A stretch of 64,000 nucleotides of DNA from an uncultured Eubacteriales bacterium (GCA_948933715.1 CAQZPH010000001.1:1-64000); one strand, 5' to 3'; numbered from the stretch's first letter, positions 43,773 to 53,075 are shown. The notes: generated by a model not told the origin, from the letters alone. Translations and numbers: made by a program.

Positions 43773-45305
43773 ATGGTATCGAAAATTATTAGCCTTGGCC
43801 TTAATGGCCTTGATGCTTTTCTTGTTACAATTGAAGCCGATTTATCATCAGGTATTCCTACTTTTGATATTGTTGGACTTCCTGATGCATCTATAAAAGA
43901 ATCTCGAAATAGAGTAAAAGCTGCACTAAAAAATTGCGGGTTTGATTTCCCTTCTAAAAATATTACCATAAATTTAGCCCCTGCTAACGTAAGAAAAGAG
44001 GGTTCAATTTATGACCTACCAATTTTAATTTCATTGCTCACCTCATCAGGTCAACTAAGCGCAAACTTAAACCATTGTGCTTTTTTAGGAGAATTATCTC
44101 TAGGGGGTGACCTTTGTCCTGTAAGGGGTATTCTTCCAATGGCGATAAAAGCCAAAGAACTTGGAATTAAAAATTTATTTGTTCCAGCTAAAAATGCTTC
44201 TGAAGCTGCTGTAGTAAATGATATAAATATATATCCTATAGATAATATAAAAAACTTATATTTATATCTTACTGGTAAAATAAAGATTAGTCCTGCAAAA
44301 GCACAATTAAATTTTATAGCACAGCAAGATAATATATTAGATTTTTCCCAAGTTAAAGGTCAATATGAAGCAAAAAGAGCTTTAGAAATTGCCGCTGCAG
44401 GATGCCATAACGTTATACTTATTGGTCCACCTGGTTCAGGAAAAAGTATGCTTGCAAAAAGAATTCCCACTATCTTACCTAACATGAGTATGGATGAATC
44501 TATTGAAACAACAAAAATATATTCAGTATCTGGTCTTATAAATGAAGATACTCCACTTATAAACACACGACCTTTTCGTGCTCCTCATCATACTATCTCG
44601 CCAACAGGTTTGTCTGGTGGTGGTTCTATGCCTAAACCGGGTGAAATCTCTCTTGCACATAATGGAGTTTTATTTTTAGACGAACTCCCAGAGTTTTCAC
44701 GAAATACAATGGAAATATTACGGCAACCAATTGAAAACAGCGAAGTGACTATTTCCAGAGTAACAGGTACTATTACATATCCCTGCTCAATAATGCTAGT
44801 TGCTGCAATGAATCCTTGCCCCTGCGGATATTTAGGGCACCCTACTAAACAGTGTATCTGTTCTGAAAATGCAGTTTCCAGATATCTATCTAAAATTTCC
44901 GGACCACTCTTAGATAGAATCGATATTCATGTTGAAGTTCCATCCATTAACTATTCTGATCTATCTTCTAAAAAGGAATCTGAAAGTTCTGCTGAGATAA
45001 AAAAACGTATAGATAATGCGCGGAAAATCCAGTTTGCTCGGTTTAAAGATTATAATATTTCTTTTAATTCTAGGATTACTCCCCAGTTACTTCATAAGAT
45101 TTGTGTTTTGTCTTATAACGCTGAAAACCTCTTAAAAAAAGCTTTTGGATCACTGGGTTTATCTGCAAGGGCTTACTCAAGAATTTTAAAAGTTGCAAGA
45201 ACCATTGCAGATCTTGATTCAAGTGAAGAAATAAAATCTTCACATATTGCAGAGGCTATACAATATAGAAACCTTGATAGAAAATATTGGTCAAGAAAAA
45301 GATAA
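43773..45305 (+). CDS. comM: YifB/ComM family Mg-chelatase-like AAA+ ATPase
   Basis: 510 residues. N-terminal Lon-substrate-like domain (about 1-170; GLPDASIKESRNRVKAAL is the family hallmark), then an AAA+ module with Walker A GPPGSGKSML near 220, Walker B LFLDELPEF near 305 and a C-terminal Mg-chelatase domain with NPCPCGYLG. ComM homologues are helicases that promote branch migration during natural transformation. AAGGATG precedes ATG. Confidence 0.95.
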   Translation: MVSKIISLGLNGLDAFLVTIEADLSSGIPTFDIVGLPDASIKESRNRVKAALKNCGFDFPSKNITINLAPANVRKEGSIYDLPILISLLTSSGQLSANLNHCAFLGELSLGGDLCPVRGILPMAIKAKELGIKNLFVPAKNASEAAVVNDINIYPIDNIKNLYLYLTGKIKISPAKAQLNFIAQQDNILDFSQVKGQYEAKRALEIAAAGCHNVILIGPPGSGKSMLAKRIPTILPNMSMDESIETTKIYSVSGLINEDTPLINTRPFRAPHHTISPTGLSGGGSMPKPGEISLAHNGVLFLDELPEFSRNTMEILRQPIENSEVTISRVTGTITYPCSIMLVAAMNPCPCGYLGHPTKQCICSENAVSRYLSKISGPLLDRIDIHVEVPSINYSDLSSKKESESSAEIKKRIDNARKIQFARFKDYNISFNSRITPQLLHKICVLSYNAENLLKKAFGSLGLSARAYSRILKVARTIADLDSSEEIKSSHIAEAIQYRNLDRKYWSRKR

Positions 45306-45395
45306 GATTTAAATTATACAGGATTATCAAGAATTTATTTTACACATATAATGTTAATAGGTATTAACCGAATCTTAATTGAAAGGGTGATTATT

Positions 45396-45827
45396 ATGTG
45401 TAGACAAAATTCTTGCAGTTGTGGAACTTCTTTACTCGTTAGTATCATAATAGGAGTAGGTGTTGCAGTGCTATTTAGTCTTGGTATACTAACTAATGCA
45501 CTTGTTGCTCTTTGGGTTTCTTTTGGAATTGGTCTTGCAATTTTATTAACACTTTTGTTTTTAATACCTCTTGCTAGCACAAATCTTTCTCCGGCACTTA
45601 AAAAATGTATGTGCACATACGGAAAATGCCTTATTGCTGGTTCCGTTGGAACTGTTGTAACAACACTTGCAGCGCTAGCTTTAGAACTTCTTATTGCATC
45701 AACAGTTTTAATAATTATATTCTTCTTAATTGGAGTTGCTTTAAGTTTTCTTATTATATCGCTTATACAATTTTTGTGGTGCATGATCAACTTTGATTGT
45801 TGCAGACAACATGACATATGCAGATAA
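45396..45827 (+). CDS. Cys-flanked four-helix membrane protein of unknown function
   Basis: 143 residues from ATG 45396 (AAAGGGTG upstream); not recognised. Four transmembrane helices are predicted by eye (about 12-34, 37-57, 72-93, 97-125). Cysteines cluster only at the extramembrane parts: MCRQNSCSCG at the N-terminus, KKCMCTYGKC in the central loop, and FLWCMINFDCCRQHDIC at the C-terminus, eleven in all. The even helix count puts both ends and the central loop on the same side, so metal binding or disulfides between them are possible. It sits alone between comM and a terminator. Confidence 0.7.
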   Translation: MCRQNSCSCGTSLLVSIIIGVGVAVLFSLGILTNALVALWVSFGIGLAILLTLLFLIPLASTNLSPALKKCMCTYGKCLIAGSVGTVVTTLAALALELLIASTVLIIIFFLIGVALSFLIISLIQFLWCMINFDCCRQHDICR

Positions 45828-45851
45828 ATAAAATTTTTTAATTCCCTAACC

Positions 45852-45880
45852 GGCTCGTCTTAGGTTTTTCTAAGCGAGCC
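45852..45880 (+). terminator. Terminator after the Cys-flanked membrane protein
   Basis: GGCTCG plus CTTAG (45852-45863, one T bulge) pairs with CTAAG plus CGAGCC (45870-45880), followed by T-rich sequence. Confidence 0.8.
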
Positions 45881-45912
45881 TATATTTATTTTTTCTCTTT
45901 TTATAAGCAAAT

Positions 45913-45930
45913 AATATCAATTTTGATATT
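45913..45930. promoter_or_regulatory. 18-base dyad upstream of murA
   Basis: AATATCAA-TT-TTGATATT is an inverted repeat of 8-base arms. It stands about 165 bases before murA in a very AT-rich spacer, which weakens the signal. I see no well-spaced consensus promoter in 45881-46081. Confidence 0.25.
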
Positions 45931-46095
45931 AACTTTTTGTCAATTTTGTTATTGTTTTTTAATTGACTTTTTATATATTTTATATTACCATTAAAATTAA
46001 TTGTTTGTAATTTAGTAATATCCTCAACTGCTTGTTTTTTTGGATTAGATATTAGTTACTATATATTACTTTTTTATTAATGGGAGGATGAAAAA

Positions 46096-47382
46096 TTGGA
46101 GAAATTTCGTATAAATGGGCAAATCCCTTTAAAAGGTGAAGTAAAAATCAGTGGTGCAAAAAATGCTGCTGTTGCTATAATTCCGGCTGTTATCCTTTCT
46201 GACGGAATCTGCCGTATAGATAATATTCCAAATATTAATGATGTAACTTTAATGGCACACATTTTAGAGCAAATGGGTGCTACGGTTAAAATGATAAATA
46301 AATCCACCTTCGAGATCGACGCAAGAAATATTTCTTCGCACATTGCAAACTATGATTCGGTTCGTCATATGAGAGCATCTAGTTATCTTCTAGGAGCTTT
46401 ACTTGGTAGATTTCATAAAGCCTCTGTATCTTTACCTGGTGGTTGTGATTTTGGGGTTCGTCCTATTGATCAGCATTTAAAAGGTTTTTCAGCTTTAGGC
46501 GCTACACACTCTGTTGAGGGTGGGCTTGTAAACGTAAGTACAGAAAAATTAGTCGGCGATACGGTATATATGGATGTTGTATCTGTAGGAGCAACAATAA
46601 ATATTATTTTAGCATCTGTAAAAGCAGAAGGAACTACTATAATAGAAAATGCTGCTAAAGAACCTCATATTGTTGACCTTGCTAACTTTCTTAACTCTAT
46701 GGGAGCTGAGATCAGTGGAGCTGGGACTGATTCAATAAAAATTAAAGGTGTAAACTATTTAAACGGAACAAACTATTCTATTATTCCAGACCAAATTGAA
46801 GCTGGAACATATATGGTAGCTGCAGCAGCTACCGGGGGAAATGTTCTTATTAAAAATGTTATACCAAAACATCTTGAATCAATCACTGCAAAACTGCAAG
46901 AAATTGGAGTAACTGTTGATGAATACGACGAGTCTGTAAGGGTATCTGTTAATGGGCCACTTAGTAAATGTAACATAAAAACTATGCCGCACCCAGGATT
47001 TCCTACAGATATGCAACCACAAATTGCAGCGCTGTTATCTATAGTTAACGGAACTAGTATAATCAATGAAAGCGTTTGGGATAATCGTTTTCGCTATACT
47101 GATGAATTAAACCGCATGGGAAGTAAAATTTCAGTGGATGGTAAAATTGCTGTTATTGAAGGAGTAAAAGAGCTTGTGGGAACTAGCGTAAAAGCTCTTG
47201 ATTTAAGAGCTGGTGCTGCTATGATAATTGCAGGTCTTGCGGCTTCTGGTACTACTTTTATTGAGGAAATTCAGCATATCGAGCGCGGTTATGAAAATAT
47301 CGTTGATAAGCTTGTCAGCCTCGGAGCAGATATAAAAAAAATATATTCTCCTGAAAAAGATAATATACCCAAAGCATTATAA
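46096..47382 (+). CDS. murA: UDP-N-acetylglucosamine 1-carboxyvinyltransferase
   Basis: First committed step of peptidoglycan synthesis: transfers enolpyruvate from PEP to UDP-GlcNAc. 428 residues. ISGAKNAAVAI with the catalytic Lys lies near residue 20 and LPGGCDFGVRPID with the fosfomycin-target Cys near 120. The start is TTG 46096, 8 bases after GGGAGG; the ATG at 46088 is in another frame and stops after eight codons. First gene of a run with walJ-like, rlmH, bioY and DUF1284 genes on the same strand. Confidence 0.97.
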   Translation: MEKFRINGQIPLKGEVKISGAKNAAVAIIPAVILSDGICRIDNIPNINDVTLMAHILEQMGATVKMINKSTFEIDARNISSHIANYDSVRHMRASSYLLGALLGRFHKASVSLPGGCDFGVRPIDQHLKGFSALGATHSVEGGLVNVSTEKLVGDTVYMDVVSVGATINIILASVKAEGTTIIENAAKEPHIVDLANFLNSMGAEISGAGTDSIKIKGVNYLNGTNYSIIPDQIEAGTYMVAAAATGGNVLIKNVIPKHLESITAKLQEIGVTVDEYDESVRVSVNGPLSKCNIKTMPHPGFPTDMQPQIAALLSIVNGTSIINESVWDNRFRYTDELNRMGSKISVDGKIAVIEGVKELVGTSVKALDLRAGAAMIIAGLAASGTTFIEEIQHIERGYENIVDKLVSLGADIKKIYSPEKDNIPKAL

Positions 47383-47422
47383 ATTATCTTACTGATTTTT
47401 AGTTTTATTGGAGGTTAACTTT

Positions 47423-48217
47423 TTGGCACGAATATGTCCACTTTTTAGTTCTAGTAAAGGTAACTCTACTTATGTTGGAACTGATAAAACAGGAATTTTA
47501 GTTGACGTTGGTAGAAGCGCAAAACAAATTGAAAAAGCATTGTTTACAAATGGTATAAATCAAAGTTCTATAAAAGCAATATTTATTACTCATGAACACA
47601 TCGACCATATTCAAGGTCTAAAGGTTATTGCTTCACGATATAAACTTAAAGTATTTGCATCTCAAGGAACTATTTTAGCTCTTGAGAAAAAAGGCGTTTT
47701 GTCAGGGAACTTTCAAATAGAAGTCATAGAACCTTGCGGGAAAGAAATCTGTGGGATGTTTATAAAACCGTTTGATACTCCTCATGATAGCAGTCATAGT
47801 GTAGGTTATATTATTAATACTACTGATAACAAACGTGCTGTTATCGCAACTGATATCGGATACATCACGGACACCATAAGAAAATCGATTGTAGGTGCAG
47901 ATGCGGTTCTTATAGAGTCAAACCATGATATTAGAATGCTTCAAAATGGATCTTACCCATATTACCTTAAAAGAAGGATACTTTCTAATATTGGGCACTT
48001 ATCAAACGAAGCTTGTTCTCTAGAACTTCCAAACTTTATAAAAAACGGTACTAATAAGTTTATTTTAGCTCATTTAAGCCAAGAAAATAATTTACCAGAA
48101 CTTGCTTTTGAAACTTCTGTTTGTCATCTTTCCTCTCATAACATGAAAAACAACATTGATTATAGACTTCTTGTTGCACCTGCCGAAAATATAGGAAATA
48201 CAAACCTTGTATTTTAA
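47423..48217 (+). CDS. MBL-fold metallohydrolase, YycJ/WalJ type
   Basis: 264 residues from TTG 47423, 8 bases after GGAGG (the frame is open to 47408). The N-terminus MARICPLFSSSKGNSTYVG and the metal motif THEHIDHIQG near residue 57 match YycJ. In Bacillota this gene usually lies in the walRK operon ahead of rlmH; here the walRK genes are absent but the rlmH neighbour is kept. Relatives are 5'-exonuclease-like hydrolases linked to DNA replication and cell-wall control. Confidence 0.9.
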   Translation: MARICPLFSSSKGNSTYVGTDKTGILVDVGRSAKQIEKALFTNGINQSSIKAIFITHEHIDHIQGLKVIASRYKLKVFASQGTILALEKKGVLSGNFQIEVIEPCGKEICGMFIKPFDTPHDSSHSVGYIINTTDNKRAVIATDIGYITDTIRKSIVGADAVLIESNHDIRMLQNGSYPYYLKRRILSNIGHLSNEACSLELPNFIKNGTNKFILAHLSQENNLPELAFETSVCHLSSHNMKNNIDYRLLVAPAENIGNTNLVF

Positions 48218-48228
48218 GGAACGTTTTT

Positions 48229-48711
48229 ATGATAAAAATAAAAATCATTTGCATCGGAAAGTTAAAAGAAAAATATTGGATAGACGCCTTTACTGAATAT
48301 AAAAAAAGGTTAACTCCATTTTGTAATTTTGAGTTAATGGAACTAGATGAATGTAAAATTAACTCAAATCCATCTAGCTTTGATATAAAATTATGTTTAG
48401 ACTCTGAAGGAAAGAAAATTATTTCCAAAATTCCGCCTAGTGCTCATTTAATTTCTTTATGTATCGAAGGAGTAGAACTTTCTTCTTTAAAGCTAGCTAA
48501 ATATATTGAAAACATTTCAGTTCATGAAACTAGTGAAATAATATTTATTATAGGTGGATCCTATGGACTATCTGACTTTGTAAAACACCAATCAAAATTT
48601 TTATTATCTATGTCTCAAATGACTTTTCCTCACCAAATGGCTAGGGTTATTTTATGTGAGCAAATATACCGCGCATTTCAAATAATGTCCAAGGGTAAAT
48701 ATCATAAGTAA
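48229..48711 (+). CDS. rlmH: 23S rRNA pseudouridine-1915 N3-methyltransferase
   Basis: 160 residues, SPOUT fold. The SAM knot motifs are FIIGGSYGLSD near 110 and LSMSQMTFPHQMAR ... LCEQIYRA at the C-terminus. It begins 11 bases after the YycJ-type gene, with AAGGAA upstream. Confidence 0.97.
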   Translation: MIKIKIICIGKLKEKYWIDAFTEYKKRLTPFCNFELMELDECKINSNPSSFDIKLCLDSEGKKIISKIPPSAHLISLCIEGVELSSLKLAKYIENISVHETSEIIFIIGGSYGLSDFVKHQSKFLLSMSQMTFPHQMARVILCEQIYRAFQIMSKGKYHK

Positions 48712-48767
48712 AACTTTTAATCTATGAGAAACGGATATTTATAAAAATAAGAAATGAGGACGTCAAT

Positions 48768-49397
48768 ATGAAAAGCATAAATAATACCACTGAAAAACCA
48801 CTTAACAAAACAAAAAATAAAAAGAATTCAACTATAGAAATGATATTAATCGCATTCTTTTCTGCGCTGATTGCAATATGTTCGCAAATTCAAGTTCCAG
48901 CAACTATACCTTTTACGCTGCAAACTTTTGCTGTGTTTGTGGCTGCAGGCATTTTAGGGTTTAAAAGGGGTACTATTAGCGTGTTAATTTATATACTGCT
49001 AGGGCTCATCGGTGTTCCTGTTTTTTCTGGCTTTAGTGCAGGTGTGGCTTCTCTTTTTGGTTTAACTGGAGGATACATAATAGGTTTTATATTTACTGCC
49101 ATTTTTGTAGGTGCATCACTAGAGTTTATTGATAAAAGGTTTTACAACCAAAAAGATTCTAAAACAGAAATTATTAAATCTATTTTATACGGAACTTCAA
49201 TGGTAATCGGACTTTTTCTATGTTACACATTCGGTACAATATGGTTTATGACCATGTACTTAAAGATCAACTCAGTTGCAATAAGCCTTGGTAGCGCGCT
49301 TTCACTTTGTGTACTACCATTTATTATTTTTGATATCCTTAAAATTGTTGCTGCAGTTATTGTAATTAACAGAGTTAAAAAATATGTCAATCTATAA
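48768..49397 (+). CDS. bioY: Biotin transporter BioY
   Basis: 209 residues with about six transmembrane helices and the family pattern QVPATIPFTLQTFAVFVAAGILG and GLTGGYIIGF. It is the biotin-binding S component of an ECF importer (or a solitary transporter). It could supply the biotin carrier encoded at 63128-63490; no biotin synthesis gene is in the window. GAGGA precedes ATG. Confidence 0.95.
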   Translation: MKSINNTTEKPLNKTKNKKNSTIEMILIAFFSALIAICSQIQVPATIPFTLQTFAVFVAAGILGFKRGTISVLIYILLGLIGVPVFSGFSAGVASLFGLTGGYIIGFIFTAIFVGASLEFIDKRFYNQKDSKTEIIKSILYGTSMVIGLFLCYTFGTIWFMTMYLKINSVAISLGSALSLCVLPFIIFDILKIVAAVIVINRVKKYVNL

Positions 49398-49776
49398 CCT
49401 AAGACCCCATCATGGCCTTTGCATTATGTTTTTTGAAGGTAAAGGCTACAATGAAAAATTTATTAAAAACATGGATAAGGTAGTTAAAAGCCTTGATAAA
49501 TTCCCTGATACCGAAATAATACTAAATTCTTCTAACGACATTATATGTTCAGCCTGTCCTCATAAGGGTACAAGTTGCGCTGAAAAATCAGTTCTAAATA
49601 TTGATGCTAAGATACTTTCTATTTGCCAGCTTAAAAATGGGGAAAAAATAAAGTTCTCAGAGTTTAAATATCTTATACATAACAATGTTATTGCTCTTTT
49701 AAGCCTTGAACACATATGTACAGGATGTAGATGGAAAACTCTGTGCGAAAGTAAAATAAAAAAGCCGCTACTTTAA
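49384..49776 (+). CDS. DUF1284 domain protein, Cys-rich
   Basis: 130 residues. The N-terminus YNLRPHHGLCIMFFEGKGY is the DUF1284 signature. Cysteines occur as CSACPHKGTSC near 58 and CTGCRWKTLC near the C-terminus, suggesting a metal or iron-sulfur site (inference). It overlaps the 3' end of bioY by 14 bases and lacks a clear ribosome binding site, so its translation is probably coupled. Function unknown. Confidence 0.85.
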   Translation: MSIYNLRPHHGLCIMFFEGKGYNEKFIKNMDKVVKSLDKFPDTEIILNSSNDIICSACPHKGTSCAEKSVLNIDAKILSICQLKNGEKIKFSEFKYLIHNNVIALLSLEHICTGCRWKTLCESKIKKPLL

Positions 49777-49783
49777 AAAGCGA

Positions 49784-49813
49784 AACGGGATATTTAATAT
49801 TAAATATCCCGTT
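49784..49813. terminator. Bidirectional terminator between the DUF1284 gene and hemW
   Basis: AACGGGATATTTAAT (49784-49798) and ATTAAATATCCCGTT (49799-49813) form a perfect 30-base palindrome, followed by ATTTTTT on the plus strand. It serves the two convergent genes. Confidence 0.8.
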
Positions 49814-49850
49814 ATTTTTTATATTAACACAGGTCATGTATAAGTAGTTT

Positions 49851-50954
49851 TTATAAAATTATTCGCGATATTAATTCATTGGAGACTAAAAAACCCTTTG
49901 GGGTTAATTTAATGTCTTTATTAAAAATGCTTAGGAGATCATGCTTTTCAAAGGTCTTAGCTTTTTTTAAATATTCATCCCCAATATCATATCCAAATCT
50001 TTTTTTGAAAGTATCATTATTAAGTCCTTCCTTTAGTCTTAAACGCAGCATAATATATTCATTCACACTCCCACCAATACCATCGTCAATAGCGCAAGCG
50101 TTGGCATTTAAAAAGTCTTTGAGAGAGCGCGGGTAAAAAAATCTTTTCCCGTTAATAAATGAATGTGCCGATGGTCCGATACCTAAATATTCCTCGGCAT
50201 TCCAATATTTTAAATTGTGTTTTCCCATATACCCTTCTTTGCAAAAGTTGGATATCTCATATTGCTTAAAATTGTGTCGTTCAAGTTCCGAAACTGCAAA
50301 CAAATACATTTTTGCTTCTTCGGTTTCATTTTTTAAATCTAATTGATGTTTGTTTTTATAAAACAAAGTCCCTTTTTCAACTTTTAACAAGTATGCCGAA
50401 ACATGTTGAACATCTTGGTTGGCACAAAAATCTATAGATTCTTTTAAAGTTTTTAGCGTTTGACCAGGCGTAGCTATCATTAAATCAAGTGAAATATTAG
50501 TAAATCCTGACTTTTTAGCGAACTCAATAGTTTTTCTTGCATCATTTAAGGAATGACTTCTCCCAAGTTGTTTTAATTCATCATCCACAGCCGATTGAAC
50601 ACCTATAGAAAGTCTATTAACCCCGTTTTCTCTTAACTTCCCTAAATCTAAAATAGGCAATGTTGATGGATTCATTTCTAAAGTTATTTCTTTTTTTGAA
50701 AAGATAAAATTATCTTTAACGGTACTTATTATTTTAATTAAATTATCGTTTCCAAGAAGACTAGGTGTTCCTCCACCAAAATACAGCGTGTCAAACGAAA
50801 CACTTAATTCTTTGCTATACCCAATTAATATTTCACAAGTCCTTTTTGTATATTTATCCAATAATTCATCTGTGGCCTTTTCAGAATAAAAATCACAGTA
50901 TGGACATTTTCGCTCACAAAAAGGAACATGTATATATAATCCCACCGAATCCAC
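49851..50954 (-). CDS. hemW: HemW-type radical SAM protein (heme chaperone family)
   Basis: 367 residues. Radical-SAM motif CERKCPYC is near residue 14; GGGTPS, EMNPS and SIGVQS follow in family order, and the C-terminal HemW domain is present. Once annotated as oxygen-independent coproporphyrinogen oxidase; HemW relatives bind heme. The start is best placed at GTG 50954, with AAGGAAG about 7 bases upstream; TTG 50960 would touch that site. Last gene of the ymfF-ymfH-lgt-lepA-hemW operon, separated from lepA by a structured element. Confidence 0.93.
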   Translation of the reverse strand: MDSVGLYIHVPFCERKCPYCDFYSEKATDELLDKYTKRTCEILIGYSKELSVSFDTLYFGGGTPSLLGNDNLIKIISTVKDNFIFSKKEITLEMNPSTLPILDLGKLRENGVNRLSIGVQSAVDDELKQLGRSHSLNDARKTIEFAKKSGFTNISLDLMIATPGQTLKTLKESIDFCANQDVQHVSAYLLKVEKGTLFYKNKHQLDLKNETEEAKMYLFAVSELERHNFKQYEISNFCKEGYMGKHNLKYWNAEEYLGIGPSAHSFINGKRFFYPRSLKDFLNANACAIDDGIGGSVNEYIMLRLRLKEGLNNDTFKKRFGYDIGDEYLKKAKTFEKHDLLSIFNKDIKLTPKGFLVSNELISRIIL

Positions 50955-50984
50955 AAACAACTTCCTTTCCTTTTATCTCACATA

Positions 50985-51107
50985 CATTATGGATCCGGTA
51001 ATCAAAATCCCTTTTGATTAATTTATATAGATAAAACTATATTTATCTATATAAATCTTCTGCAAGCAGAGTAAAAATTCTGCTTGCAGAAAGCCGGGTC
51101 CATAATG
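50985..51107. repeat. Structured intergenic element: near-perfect four-way junction
   Basis: Outer stem: 14 bases CATTATGGATCCGG (50985-50998) against CCGGGTCCATAATG (51094-51107), one T-G wobble. Inside are three back-to-back perfect hairpins: 50999-51007 with 51012-51020 (TAATCAAAA), 51021-51035 with 51042-51056 (15 base pairs, ATTTATATAGATAAA), and 51058-51070 with 51079-51091 (TTCTGCAAGCAGA). Almost every base at the junction is paired. It begins 23 bases after the lepA stop and ends 30 bases before hemW. The topology equals that at 25126-25244, but the sequence does not. Confidence 0.75.
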
Positions 51108-51130
51108 CGTGCTTATATTATAAAATACTG

Positions 51131-52939
51131 CTATTCATCAAGCTTTAAAACAGACATAAATGCATCTTGCGGCACTTCCACTGTTCCTAATTGTCTCATG
51201 CGTTTCTTGCCTTCTTTTTGCTTTTCAAGTAATTTCTTTTTCCTTGTTATATCTCCCCCATAACACTTCGCAAGAACATCTTTGCGCATAGCTTTAACTG
51301 TTTCTCTTGCAATTATTTTGCCACCAATGCAAGCCTGTATTGGAACCTCAAACAATTGTCTTGGTATTTTCTCTTTTAGCTTTTCTGCCATTTTTCTAGC
51401 TCTTTGATAAGCTTTATCTTTGTGGATAATAAAAGACAACGCATCAACCACATCACCGTTTAACATAATATCAAGTTTAACTAAATCAGACTGCGCATAT
51501 CCAATCATCTCATAATCAAATGAAGCATACCCCCTAGTTTTCGATTTTAAAGTATCAAAAAAGTCATACACTATTTCGTTAAGAGGCATTTCATAATGTA
51601 TATCCACTCTATCATTGTCAATATATTTCATATCTTTAAAACAGCCACGTCTATCCTGGCAAAGTTCCATAATATTTCCTACATAATCAGCCGGTGCATA
51701 AATATGAGCATTAGTCATTGGTTCCTCTGCTTTTAAAATTAAACTTGTTTCAGGATAATTCGTTGGATTATCAATGTATACAACTTCGCCACCTGTTTTA
51801 GTAATTCTATAAATAACACTGGGTGCTGTTGTAATTATATCTAAATTGTATTCCCTTTCTAAACGTTCTTGTATAATCTCCATGTGCAAAAGCCCAAGAA
51901 ATCCACATCTAAAACCAAATCCTAAAGCTATAGAAGTTTCTGGTTCAAAAGATAAAGACGCATCATTTAATTGTAATTTTTCAAGCGATTCTCTAAGATC
52001 TCCATATCTTGCTCCATCTACAGGATATATCCCACAAAACACCATGGGATTAACCGCTCTATATCCTGGTAATGGTTCCGCAGCAGGATTTTCTGTAGTA
52101 GTTACTGTATCCCCTACTCGTGCATCGCCAACCGATTTAATTGACGCAGCTATGTACCCAACTTCACCTGCTGCAAGTTCTTTAGCAGGTTCTATAGAAG
52201 TTGCTCTTAAAAATCCACATTCTGTAACAGTAAACTTGGCGCCTGTAGCCATAAGTTTTATTTCATCGCCTGAATGAACCTTTCCTTCTTTTATTCTAAC
52301 ATATATAATTACGCCTTTATAACTATCATAATAAGAATCAAAAATAAGTGCCTTTAATGGTTTATCGTCCTCTCCTGTTGGGGGCGGTACTATTTTTACA
52401 ATGCTTTCTAGTACATCTTTAATATTAAGACCAGTTTTTGCAGATACAAGCGGAGCTTCATCTGCAGGAATCCCAATTATATCTTCTATCTCATTTTTAA
52501 CACGTTCTGGATCTGCACTAGGTAAATCTATCTTATTTATAACGGGTACAATCTCAAGGCCTGCATCAACTGCAAGATATGTATTTGCAAGTGTTTGTGC
52601 TTCTATCCCCTGCGACGCATCAACAACCAAAACTGCTCCTTCGCATGCTGCTAACGACCTTGAAACTTCATAATTAAAGTCAACGTGACCGGGCGTATCA
52701 ATAAGATTAAATATATAATCCTTTCCATCATCTGCTTTATATAAAAGAGTAACTGCATGTGCCTTAATAGTTATACCTCGTTCACGTTCAAGGTCCATGT
52801 TATCAAGTAACTGGTCCGACATGTCTCTTAAAGCCACAGATTCTGTTTGTTCTAATATTCTGTCTGCTAAAGTGGACTTCCCATGATCTATATGGGCTAT
52901 AATACTAAAATTCCTAATTTGTTCACGCGGGAACGACAA
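51131..52939 (-). CDS. lepA: Elongation factor 4 (LepA)
   Basis: 602 residues. GTPase with [10 protein letters not shown] (G1), DTPGHVDF (G3) and [10 protein letters not shown] (G4), EF-G-like domains, and the LepA-specific C-terminal domain ([20 protein letters not shown]). Acts on ribosomes in translation and biogenesis. TTG start at 52939, with GAGGTGATTT just upstream. Confidence 0.97.
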   Translation of the reverse strand: MSFPREQIRNFSIIAHIDHGKSTLADRILEQTESVALRDMSDQLLDNMDLERERGITIKAHAVTLLYKADDGKDYIFNLIDTPGHVDFNYEVSRSLAACEGAVLVVDASQGIEAQTLANTYLAVDAGLEIVPVINKIDLPSADPERVKNEIEDIIGIPADEAPLVSAKTGLNIKDVLESIVKIVPPPTGEDDKPLKALIFDSYYDSYKGVIIYVRIKEGKVHSGDEIKLMATGAKFTVTECGFLRATSIEPAKELAAGEVGYIAASIKSVGDARVGDTVTTTENPAAEPLPGYRAVNPMVFCGIYPVDGARYGDLRESLEKLQLNDASLSFEPETSIALGFGFRCGFLGLLHMEIIQERLEREYNLDIITTAPSVIYRITKTGGEVVYIDNPTNYPETSLILKAEEPMTNAHIYAPADYVGNIMELCQDRRGCFKDMKYIDNDRVDIHYEMPLNEIVYDFFDTLKSKTRGYASFDYEMIGYAQSDLVKLDIMLNGDVVDALSFIIHKDKAYQRARKMAEKLKEKIPRQLFEVPIQACIGGKIIARETVKAMRKDVLAKCYGGDITRKKKLLEKQKEGKKRMRQLGTVEVPQDAFMSVLKLDE

Positions 52940-52996
52940 CTTAAATCACCTCAAAATACATTTATATAACCAAAGTTTCTAGTCTAAAAGTTAATA

Positions 52997-53048
52997 GAGA
53001 TCCCTGAGTTTTTTTTAATCTTTCTACTATAAAGATCTCAAGGACCCC
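52997..53048. other. Hairpin element in the lgt-lepA spacer
   Basis: TCCCTGAG (53001-53008) pairs with CTCAAGGA (53037-53044), one G-U on the minus strand. An inner hairpin ATCTTT (53018-53023) with AAAGAT (53031-53036) abuts one side and an eight-base T-run (A-run on the RNA) fills the other. GAGATC/GATCTC (52997-53002, 53034-53039) offers an alternative pairing. It begins about 30 bases after the lgt stop, the same offset as the larger elements. Confidence 0.4.
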
Positions 53049-53075
53049 TTACTAAACTCTAATCATTAATTAAAA

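Noticed and set aside
45335..45817. A 160-codon minus-strand frame opposite the Cys-flanked membrane protein
   Set aside because: The plus-strand gene has a good start site, membrane helices and a terminator; the minus frame has no start site and no pattern.
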